A stretch of DNA of 64,000 bases from Streptomyces scabiei 87.22 (GTDB lineage Bacteria; Actinomycetota; Actinomycetes; Streptomycetales; Streptomycetaceae). Within the stretch, counting starts at the first letter, position 1; every line of letters begins with the position of its first letter. This document shows positions 57,589 to 64,000 of this stretch, piece by piece. The DNA is taken from positions 2,728,001 through 2,792,000 of the forward strand of contig NC_013929.1 of NCBI RefSeq assembly GCF_000091305.1. The letters run 5' to 3'. Below the pieces are notes generated by a model. It saw nothing but the letters and a program-made list of their open reading frames with translations. It did not search any database and was not told where the DNA came from. The translations under genes and the position numbers were made by a program.

Positions 57589-60486
57589 TCAGCTGCAGCC
57601 GCTCGTCGAGCCGCAGCCCTCGCAGATGTAGCAGGAGCCGGCGCGCTGCATCTTCGTACCGCAGGAGAAGCACAGCGGGGCGTCGGCCTGGATGCCCAGC
57701 TGCATCTCCACCAGCTCGGCGCTGGTGTGGGCCTGCTTCGGGGCGGGCTTGGCGCCCTCCTCGTCGGCCTTCGGAGCGGAGACTGCCTTCAGGGACTGTC
57801 GCGGCGCCGACTGGGACAGACCCTCGACGTCCACCTCCACGTCGTCCAGGATCGGCTCGTACGAACCGGTCTCCAGGTGACGCTGACGCTCGTCGGCGGA
57901 GTGGATCCCGAGTGCGGAGCGCGTCTCGAAGGGCAGGAAGTCCAGCGCCAGGCGGCGGAAGATGTAGTCGACGATCGACGCCGCCATCCGCACGTCCGGG
58001 TCGTCCGTCATACCGGCCGGCTCGAAGCGCATGTTGGTGAACTTCGAGACGTACGTCTCCAGCGGCACGCCGTACTGCAGACCGACCGAGACGGCGATCG
58101 AGAAGGCGTCCATCATGCCCGCGAGGGTCGAGCCCTGCTTGGACATCTTCAGGAAGACCTCGCCCAGGCCGTCGTCCGGGTAGGAGTTGGCGATCATGTA
58201 GCCCTCGGCACCGCCGACGGTGAAGGACGTGGTGATGCCGGGGCGGCCCTTCGGGAGACGCTTGCGAACCGGGCGGTACTCGACGACCTTCTCGACCGTG
58301 GCCCGGATCGTCTCCTCGGCCTTCTCGGTGATCTCGGCCTTCTCCGACTCCTTGGTCTTGGCGGAGAGCGGCTGGCCGACCTTGCAGTTGTCGCGGTAGA
58401 TCGCGAGCGCCTTGACGCCCAGCTTCCAGGCCTCGAAGTAGATCTCCTCGACCTCCTCGACGGTCGCCGTCTCCGGCATGTTGACCGTCTTGGAGATGGC
58501 GCCGGAGATCCACGGCTGGATCGCGGCCATCATGCGGACGTGGCCCATCGGGGAGATGGCGCGCTCGCCCATGGCGCAGTCGAAGACCTCGTAGTGCTCC
58601 TGCTTGAGGCCCGGGGCGTCGATCACATTGCCGTGGTCGGCGATGTGGGCGACGATCGCCTCGATCTGCTCCTCCTGGTAGCCCAGGCGGCGCAGGGCCT
58701 GCGGGACCGTGCCGTTGACGATCTGCATCGAGCCGCCGCCGACCAGCTTCTTGAACTTGACCAGCGCCAGGTCCGGCTCGACACCGGTGGTGTCGCAGGA
58801 CATGGCCAGCCCGATCGTGCCGGTGGGCGCGAGCACGGAGGCCTGCGAGTTGCGGAAGCCGTTCTTCTCACCGAGGCGCAGGACGTCCTGCCATGCCTCG
58901 GTGGCGGCGGCCCAGACCGGGCTGTCCAGGTCGTCCATGCGCACGGCCGTGCCGTTGGCGTCGGAGTGCTGCTTCATGACGCGGTTGTGGGCGTCGGCGT
59001 TCCGGGCGTAGCCGTCGTACGGGCCGACGACCGCGGCGAGTTCCGCCGAACGCTTGTACGCGGTGCCGGTCATCAGGGAGGTGATGGCGCCGGCGAGGGC
59101 GCGGCCGCCTTCGGAGTCGTACGCGTGACCCGTCGCCATGAGCAGGGCGCCGAGGTTGGCGTAACCGATGCCGAGCTGACGGAAGGCGCGGGTGTTCTCG
59201 CCGATCTTCTGGGTCGGGAAGTCGGCGAAGCAGATGGAGATGTCCATCGCGGTGATGACGAGCTCGACGACCTTGGCGAAGCGCTCGACCTCGAAGGACT
59301 GGCGGCCGAGGCCGTCGTCCTTGAGGAACTTCATCAGGTTCAGCGAGGCGAGGTTGCAGGACGTGTTGTCCAGGTGCATGTACTCGCTGCACGGGTTGGA
59401 CGCGGTGATGCGGCCGGACTCGGGGCAGGTGTGCCAGTTGTTGATCACACCGTCGTACTGGATGCCCGGGTCGGCACAGGCCCACGCGGCCTCGGCCAGC
59501 TTGCGGAACAGCGCCTTGGCGTCGACCTTCTCGATGACCTCGCCGGTCATACGGGCGCGCAGGCCGAACTCGGTGCCGTTCTCCACGGCCGTCATGAACT
59601 CGTCGTTCACGCGGACCGAGTTGTTGGCGTTCTGGTACTGGACGGACGTGATGTCGTCGCCGCCCAGGTCCATGTCGAAGCCCGCGTCGCGCAGGGCGCG
59701 GATCTTCTCCTCTTCCTTCACCTTGGTGGCGATGAAGTCCTCGACATCCGGGTGGTCCACGTCGAGGACGACCATCTTGGCCGCGCGGCGGGTGGCGCCG
59801 CCCGACTTGATCGTTCCGGCGGAGGCGTCGGCGCCCCGCATGAAGGAGACCGGACCGGAGGCGTTGCCGCCGGAGGAGAGCAGCTCCTTGGAGGAGCGGA
59901 TGCGGGAGAGGTTCAGGCCGGCGCCGGAGCCGCCCTTGAAGATCATGCCCTCTTCCTTGTACCAGTCGAGGATCGACTCCATGGAGTCGTCGACGGACAG
60001 GATGAAGCAGGCGGAGACCTGCTGAGGCTGCGGGGTGCCCACGTTGAACCAGACGGGGCTGTTGAAGCTGAAGACCTGGTGCAGGAGGGCGTACGCCAGT
60101 TCGTGCTCGAAGATCTCGGCGTCGGCGGGCGAGGCGAAGTACCTGTTGTCCTCACCGGCCTTCGTGTAGGTCTTCACGATGCGGTCGATCAGCTGCTTCA
60201 GGCCGGTCTCGCGCTGCGGGGTGCCCACGGCACCGCGGAAGTACTTGCTGGTGACGATGTTGACCGCGTTCACCGACCAGAAGTCGGGGAACTCGACGCC
60301 ACGCTGCTCGAAGTTGACCGAGCCGTCGCGCCAGTTGGTCATGACGACGTCACGCCGCTCCCAGATCACCTCGTCGTACGGGTGCACGCCGGGAGTGGTG
60401 TGGATGCGCTCGATACGCAGGCCCTTGCTCGCCTTGGTGCCCTTGGCGCGGGAACTCCGTGCCGGACCGCTCGCCGTCTCTGTCAT
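57589..60486 (-). CDS. nrdJ: Adenosylcobalamin-dependent ribonucleotide reductase (class II)
   Basis: 965 residues, full length. Makes deoxyribonucleotides with vitamin B12. Radical Cys366 in NPCSEY, redox pair Cys160 (SACFIL) and Cys377 (NTSCNL); the 11-residue gap between 366 and 377 is typical of class II. The C-terminus carries a CxxC-rich tail, CFSCGTKMQRAGSCYICEGC, for regeneration. ATG start after GGGAGG. Two hairpins lie in the 157-base gap to nrdR. Known in Streptomyces as the aerobic B12-dependent enzyme alongside class Ia. Confidence 0.96.
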   Translation of the reverse strand: MTETASGPARSSRAKGTKASKGLRIERIHTTPGVHPYDEVIWERRDVVMTNWRDGSVNFEQRGVEFPDFWSVNAVNIVTSKYFRGAVGTPQRETGLKQLIDRIVKTYTKAGEDNRYFASPADAEIFEHELAYALLHQVFSFNSPVWFNVGTPQPQQVSACFILSVDDSMESILDWYKEEGMIFKGGSGAGLNLSRIRSSKELLSSGGNASGPVSFMRGADASAGTIKSGGATRRAAKMVVLDVDHPDVEDFIATKVKEEEKIRALRDAGFDMDLGGDDITSVQYQNANNSVRVNDEFMTAVENGTEFGLRARMTGEVIEKVDAKALFRKLAEAAWACADPGIQYDGVINNWHTCPESGRITASNPCSEYMHLDNTSCNLASLNLMKFLKDDGLGRQSFEVERFAKVVELVITAMDISICFADFPTQKIGENTRAFRQLGIGYANLGALLMATGHAYDSEGGRALAGAITSLMTGTAYKRSAELAAVVGPYDGYARNADAHNRVMKQHSDANGTAVRMDDLDSPVWAAATEAWQDVLRLGEKNGFRNSQASVLAPTGTIGLAMSCDTTGVEPDLALVKFKKLVGGGSMQIVNGTVPQALRRLGYQEEQIEAIVAHIADHGNVIDAPGLKQEHYEVFDCAMGERAISPMGHVRMMAAIQPWISGAISKTVNMPETATVEEVEEIYFEAWKLGVKALAIYRDNCKVGQPLSAKTKESEKAEITEKAEETIRATVEKVVEYRPVRKRLPKGRPGITTSFTVGGAEGYMIANSYPDDGLGEVFLKMSKQGSTLAGMMDAFSIAVSVGLQYGVPLETYVSKFTNMRFEPAGMTDDPDVRMAASIVDYIFRRLALDFLPFETRSALGIHSADERQRHLETGSYEPILDDVEVDVEGLSQSAPRQSLKAVSAPKADEEGAKPAPKQAHTSAELVEMQLGIQADAPLCFSCGTKMQRAGSCYICEGCGSTSGCS

Positions 60487-60501
60487 GCCGCCTCCCTGTA
60501 C

Positions 60502-60542
60502 GGGCGTAAACGCCCTGAAGTGTCACGTTGTTCCCGTGACAC
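60502..60542 (-). promoter_or_regulatory. Two stem-loops in the nrdR-nrdJ spacer
   Basis: GGGCG-TAAA-CGCCC (60502-60515), immediately before the nrdJ ribosome binding site, and GTGTCACG-TTGTTCC-CGTGACAC (60520-60542). Perfect inverted repeats. Together they suggest RNA-level control of nrdJ or mRNA processing. Confidence 0.6.
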
Positions 60543-60643
60543 GGTGTTCTGTCTTGTGTCGCGACCCGGCTGGACAGCCGTTCACGACAGGCCTGGATCG
60601 CCGCCGATCGTCCGGACCCTCGGTCCGGCGGTGCGGCCCGCCG

Positions 60644-61207
60644 TCAGTCGGCGGCGTGGGCGGGCACGGGGACCTGCGCAGCCCCTCCGGACCCGCGGTC
60701 GCTCCTCGGGCACTCCTCGGCCGCGTTCTCGACGTCCTCGTCGTCCGCGCCGGGGTGCCTGTGCTGCTCGTTCCTGAGTTCCCCGATGGCGGCCTCGAAG
60801 TCCTCCAGCGAGTCGAACGCCCGGTAGACCGAGGCGAACCGCAAGTAGGCGACGAGGTCCAGCTCCTGCAACGGGCCGAGTATGGCCAGCCCCACGTCAT
60901 GGGTGGTCAGTTCGGCGCTCCCGGTCGCCCGCACCGCCTCCTCGACCCGCTGCCCCAGCTGGGCGAGCGCGTCCTCGGTGACGGGCCTCCCCTGGCACGC
61001 CTTGCGAACGCCGTTGATGACCTTCGTGCGACTGAAGGGCTCGGTCACGCCGGACCGCTTGACCACCATCAGCGAACACGTCTCCACCGTCGTGAAACGG
61101 CGGGAGCAGTCGGGACACTGACGGCGCCTGCGGATCGACGTGCCGTCGTCCGTCGTACGACTGTCGACGACACGGCTGTCGGGGTGCCTGCAGAAGGGAC
61201 AGTGCAT
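60644..61207 (-). CDS. nrdR: NrdR, ATP-cone repressor of ribonucleotide reductase genes
   Basis: 187 residues. Zinc ribbon with Cys3, Cys6, Cys31 and Cys34, then an ATP-cone domain (~48-138) that senses (d)ATP. The C-terminal tail (~150-187) is longer and more charged than in E. coli NrdR. The start follows an AGGAGG/GGAG region. It is cotranscribed with nrdJ, which lies 157 bases downstream. Own promoter carries an NrdR-box-like palindrome, so autoregulation is likely. Confidence 0.95.
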   Translation of the reverse strand: MHCPFCRHPDSRVVDSRTTDDGTSIRRRRQCPDCSRRFTTVETCSLMVVKRSGVTEPFSRTKVINGVRKACQGRPVTEDALAQLGQRVEEAVRATGSAELTTHDVGLAILGPLQELDLVAYLRFASVYRAFDSLEDFEAAIGELRNEQHRHPGADDEDVENAAEECPRSDRGSGGAAQVPVPAHAAD

Positions 61208-61346
61208 AACTCCAACCCTCCTCACAGCACGACTCGATAGCCCCCACACGCCTCTTGGGCCCCGCGGAAGCAGACCCAGCATAGGGGATGACCAAGAGCC
61301 CTAGGACCCGGGGGACCACAACTTCTGGGCTGTTGCGGCAATCCAA

Positions 61347-61362
61347 GCACTACATGTAGGGC
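61347..61362. promoter_or_regulatory. NrdR box upstream of nrdR
   Basis: GCACTACATGTAGGGC, centred on the palindrome CTACATGTAG, fits the NrdR box (ACACnnnATnTnGTGT-like). A weaker partner is 31 bases away, 61316-61331, the spacing known for NrdR box pairs. Confidence 0.72.
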
Positions 61363-61671
61363 TAGGCACGTAAATCCACCTACGACGCGCGTGTCGCCCG
61401 CACAGGGGCGGGACGCCGCACGGAGGCTCCGTCGCGGAGCGCAGCCGCACGGTCGCGGAGCGGACGGGGCGGCGGCGGTAGGCCGGAGAAGAAGGGGTCG
61501 GTACTCGGCCGGTGGACCACCGGGTGGCAGACTGGGCCACGCGGCGACAGCGGCCCACAAGGCCCGTCGCCCCGGCGGTGAAGAGTACAGCAATCAGTGC
61601 TTTTGTCCGCTCCAGCCGCAGGCCCTACACCCCCAAAGATGGCCACGTCAGGTAATCCACGGTTTTTCACT

Positions 61672-61685
61672 CGAACGTGTGTTTG
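61672..61685 (+). promoter_or_regulatory. LexA (SOS) box upstream of lexA
   Basis: CGAACGTGTGTTTG, the actinobacterial SOS box pattern CGAAC-N4-GTTYG, 61 bases before the lexA start codon. Indicates LexA autoregulation. Confidence 0.88.
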
Positions 61686-61746
61686 GCGCAACCTTTCGAA
61701 AGCAACTACCGTTGTGCTGCACGGGAGACCATCGAGAGGGGCCGAC

Positions 61747-62523
61747 GTGACCACCACCGCTGACAGTGCCACCATCACTGCCCAGGACCGCTCCCAGAGC
61801 CGACTCGAGCCGGTGCATGCGATGAACGAATCCACGAACCATGAAGGGCCCAAGCGAGCCCTGCCCGGCCGACCTCCAGGCATCAGGGCGGACAGCTCCG
61901 GGCTCACCGATCGGCAGCGCCGGGTCATCGAGGTGATCAGGGACTCGGTGCAGCGGCGTGGATACCCGCCGTCGATGCGCGAGATCGGCCAGGCGGTCGG
62001 CCTGTCCAGCACGTCCTCCGTGGCACACCAGCTGATGGCGCTGGAGCGCAAGGGCTTCCTGCGGCGCGACCCGCACCGCCCGCGTGCGTACGAGGTCCGC
62101 GGCTCCGACCAGGCCTCGGCCCAGCCGACGGACACCGCGGGCAAGCCGGCCGCCTCGTACGTGCCGCTCGTGGGCCGGATCGCCGCCGGTGGCCCGATCC
62201 TCGCCGAGGAGTCCGTCGAGGACGTGTTCCCGCTGCCCCGCCAGCTGGTGGGTGACGGCGAGCTCTTCGTCCTCAAGGTCGTGGGCGACTCCATGATCGA
62301 GGCCGCCATCTGTGACGGGGACTGGGTGACGGTCCGCCGTCAGCCCGTCGCCGAGAACGGCGACATCGTGGCCGCCATGCTGGACGGCGAGGCCACGGTC
62401 AAGCGCTTCAAGCGCGAGGACGGCCACGTCTGGCTGCTCCCGCACAACGCCGCCTACGAGCCCATCCCGGGTGACGACGCGACCATCCTCGGCAAGGTGG
62501 TGGCCGTTCTGCGCCGCGTCTGA
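61747..62523 (+). CDS. lexA: LexA SOS repressor
   Basis: 258 residues. N-terminal winged helix (residues ~53-115; [24 protein letters not shown]), self-cleavage site Ala147-Gly148 in [10 protein letters not shown], and Ser182/Lys219 dyad ([13 protein letters not shown]). GTG start after GAGAGGGG with a five-base gap; a later ATG (61822) would give 233 residues. Autoregulated through the SOS box. Convergent with dinG. Confidence 0.96.
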   Translation: MTTTADSATITAQDRSQSRLEPVHAMNESTNHEGPKRALPGRPPGIRADSSGLTDRQRRVIEVIRDSVQRRGYPPSMREIGQAVGLSSTSSVAHQLMALERKGFLRRDPHRPRAYEVRGSDQASAQPTDTAGKPAASYVPLVGRIAAGGPILAEESVEDVFPLPRQLVGDGELFVLKVVGDSMIEAAICDGDWVTVRRQPVAENGDIVAAMLDGEATVKRFKREDGHVWLLPHNAAYEPIPGDDATILGKVVAVLRRV

Positions 62524-62660
62524 CCCACCGCGGCGGACGGCCCGTGCCCGTCCCCGCCCCTGATCCGGGCCCCGGAATCCACTGCGCCGGTTCCGGGGTC
62601 CTGGGCTGTCCAGGACCCGCCGAGAGCATGCATGCTGCGGGCCCGACACCGTGCGCGGAA

Positions 62661-62704
62661 CGGCCGGCGGCCCGACCCGATGGTTCGGGTCGGGCCGCCG
62701 GCCG
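62661..62704. terminator. Bidirectional terminator lexA / dinG
   Basis: A perfect 20-bp stem (CGGCCGGCGGCCCGACCCGA) with a TGGT loop, the longest hairpin in the window, sits between two convergent genes and ends five bases before the dinG stop codon. Confidence 0.93.
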
Positions 62705-62708
62705 TTGG

Positions 62709-64000
62709 TCACGCTTCCGCCGTCTCGGCTTCCGCCTCTTCTGCCCTGTCTTCCGCCTTGTCTTCCGCCTTGTCTTCCGCCTTGTCCTTCGCCGCGCTGT
62801 CGATCGCGGCGAGCGACCTGCGGACCTGGTTGCGGTCCGTCGTGTACCAGAAGTCGGGCAGGGATGCCTTCAGATAGCTGCCGTACCGCGCGGTCGCCAG
62901 CCGCTGATCCAGGACGGCGACCACACCACGGTCGCCTTGCGCCCGTACGAGGCGGCCGGCGCCCTGGGCCATCAGCAGGGCCGCGTGGGTGGCGGCGACG
63001 GCCATGAAGCCATTGCCGCCCGCCTCCTCGACGGCCTTCTGCCGGGCGCTCATCAGAGGATCGTCGGGGCGCGGGAACGGGATCTTGTCCATGACGACCA
63101 GCTGGCAGCTGGGGCCGGGCACGTCCACGCCCTGCCAGAGCGACAGCGTGCCGAAGAGGCAGGTTCTCGGGTCGGCCGCGAAGCCCTTGATCAGCTCGCC
63201 GAGGGTCTCCTCACCCTGGAGCAGGATCGGGTACTCCGGGATCCGGACCCGCAGCTCCTCCGCGGCCAGCTGGGCGGCCCGCATCGACGAGAACAGACCG
63301 AGGGTCCGACCGCCCGCCGCCTGGATCAGCTCCGTCAGCTCGTCCAGCATGTCCGCCCGGTCGCCGTCCCGCGCGGGCCGCGACAGATGCTTGGCGACGT
63401 AGAGAATGCCCTGCCGCGGGTAGTCGAACGGCGATCCGACGTCCACGCCCTTCCACTGCGGGAGGTCGTCCCCTTCGGTGCCCTCCGGCGCCAGCCCCAG
63501 GGACGCGCCCACGCCGTTGAAGTCGCCGCCCAGCTTGAGCGTGGCCGAGGTCAGGGTGACCGACCGGTCCGCGAAGAGCTTCTCCCGCAGAAGTCCCGAC
63601 ACGGACATCGGGGCGACACGCAGGGACGCGCCGAACCGGTCATGGCGTTCGTACCAGACGACGTCCCACTCGGAGCCGTTGCTGATCCGCTCCGCCACGT
63701 CGTGCACACTCTCCACGGCCGCCAGCGCCTGCTTGCGCACGGCGTCCTCGTCCTGGACAGACTTGTCCCGCGTGCTGCCGATCGCCGAGATCACCGTACG
63801 GGCGGCGTCCCGCAGCGCCATCAGCACGTAGGCGAGATCCTCGGGGACCTCCTCCAGACGGCCCGGCAGGGCCAGCTCCATGACCCGCTCGAACCCCTCG
63901 GCAGCGGTCAGGAGCTGGTCGGCGGCCTTCTCGTTCACCAGCTTCGCCGCCCGCTTCACCGCGCGGTTGACCTGGCCCGGCGTGAGCTCGCCGGTCGCCA
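62709..64000 (-). CDS. dinG: DinG/XPD-family ATP-dependent DNA helicase, C-terminal part
   Basis: Open to the right edge of the window, so the N-terminus and Walker A are missing; about 430 codons are visible. Helicase motifs seen: SATLKLGG, FSSMRAA, LFGTLSLWQGVDVPG (motif V-like), and AQGAGRLVRAQGDRG (motif VI). The protein ends in Lys/Ala/Glu/Asp repeats KAEDKAEDKAED. SOS linkage is expected as it neighbours lexA. Symbol by family. Confidence 0.85.
   Translation of the reverse strand, partial: ATGELTPGQVNRAVKRAAKLVNEKAADQLLTAAEGFERVMELALPGRLEEVPEDLAYVLMALRDAARTVISAIGSTRDKSVQDEDAVRKQALAAVESVHDVAERISNGSEWDVVWYERHDRFGASLRVAPMSVSGLLREKLFADRSVTLTSATLKLGGDFNGVGASLGLAPEGTEGDDLPQWKGVDVGSPFDYPRQGILYVAKHLSRPARDGDRADMLDELTELIQAAGGRTLGLFSSMRAAQLAAEELRVRIPEYPILLQGEETLGELIKGFAADPRTCLFGTLSLWQGVDVPGPSCQLVVMDKIPFPRPDDPLMSARQKAVEEAGGNGFMAVAATHAALLMAQGAGRLVRAQGDRGVVAVLDQRLATARYGSYLKASLPDFWYTTDRNQVRRSLAAIDSAAKDKAEDKAEDKAEDRAEEAEAETAEA
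62749..62784 (-). repeat. 12-bp minisatellite, three perfect copies, in dinG tail
   Basis: Unit TCTTCCGCCTTG at 62749, 62761 and 62773, encoding KAED repeats in the acidic tail; further partial copies flank it. Confidence 0.93.

Larger units (their letters stand above)
61208..61746. other. Divergent control region nrdR / lexA
   Basis: 539 bases holding both promoters, an NrdR box (nearer nrdR), and an SOS box (nearer lexA). No gene; open frames 61391-61593 are Arg/Pro-rich. Confidence 0.7.

Overview
The window is GC-rich actinobacterial chromosome and almost certainly comes from a Streptomyces. Third codon positions are strongly G/C, and GTG and TTG starts are common. It carries the developmental genes whiH and sepH, the principal sigma factor gene hrdB with its alanine/lysine-rich insert, a second gyrase-type pair (parC/parE), a lexA/nrdR-nrdJ neighbourhood and an iron-box consensus typical of the genus. 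The gene order is that of the conserved chromosome core as I know it from S. coelicolor. There is no rRNA, tRNA, CRISPR array, prophage or secondary-metabolite cluster that I can see.

Layout. 0-6.1 kb: the end of an MFS transporter, a flavin-linked sugar-lactone oxidase, sepH (cell division), a mercaptopyruvate-type sulfurtransferase and a VOC protein. 6.1-13.1 kb: thymidine kinase, a phosphodiesterase/phosphatase, DUF5998, a large acetyltransferase/acyl-CoA synthetase, HPr and a GntR regulator. 13.2-17.2 kb: a secreted M23 peptidase behind a c-di-AMP (ydaO-type) riboswitch, and an M16 peptidase pair of which only one member has the zinc motif. 17.5-31.8 kb: parC, a CobW-like metal GTPase, a DUF6082 membrane protein with a small orphan protein, an iron-box-controlled ferredoxin-like protein, a CitA/DcuS-type two-component pair convergent with an acetate-type symporter operon, parE and a zinc-ribbon-like small protein. 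31.9-37.2 kb: a trypsin-like protease, an IS5-family insertion placed exactly on the hrdB stop codon, hrdB and whiH. 37.3-45 kb: a fused ABC exporter with degenerate motifs, a NUDIX regulator/hydrolase, a glycogen-debranching-like protein and DUF4192. 45-50 kb: RecQ fused to a phosphoribosyltransferase-like domain behind two DnaA boxes, two poorly known proteins and RNase HII. 50-57.5 kb: a TetR/MFS efflux pair with two clear operators, a DUF4153 membrane protein, an ADP-ribosylglycohydrolase, a histidine phosphatase, a YdbC-like protein and TerD. 57.5-64 kb: the DNA-precursor and SOS block, nrdJ, nrdR, lexA and a truncated dinG-type helicase.

Working together. Several genes serve DNA supply, topology and repair: tdk, nrdR-nrdJ, parC/parE, recQ, rnhB, lexA and dinG. 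Others serve growth and sporulation: hrdB, whiH, sepH and the riboswitch-controlled wall hydrolase. The sequence shows control sites for c-di-AMP, iron (DmdR/IdeR), LexA, NrdR, a TetR repressor and possibly DnaA and sigma-WhiG.

Most notable. The IS element inserted at the CTAG that contains the hrdB stop codon. It duplicated that tetramer, so the protein is intact, but it moved the apparent native hrdB terminator about 0.94 kb away and put a transposase gene in sense orientation directly downstream. A perfect 14-bp hairpin abuts the transposase start codon. A second theme is that several proteins (CobW-like, Pat-like, DUF4153, DinG) carry disordered segments built from near-perfect in-frame minisatellite repeats. 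I found no clear multi-gene system that I would call undescribed; the best candidates for unknown biology are the RadC-like and helicase-remnant proteins near recQ and rnhB.
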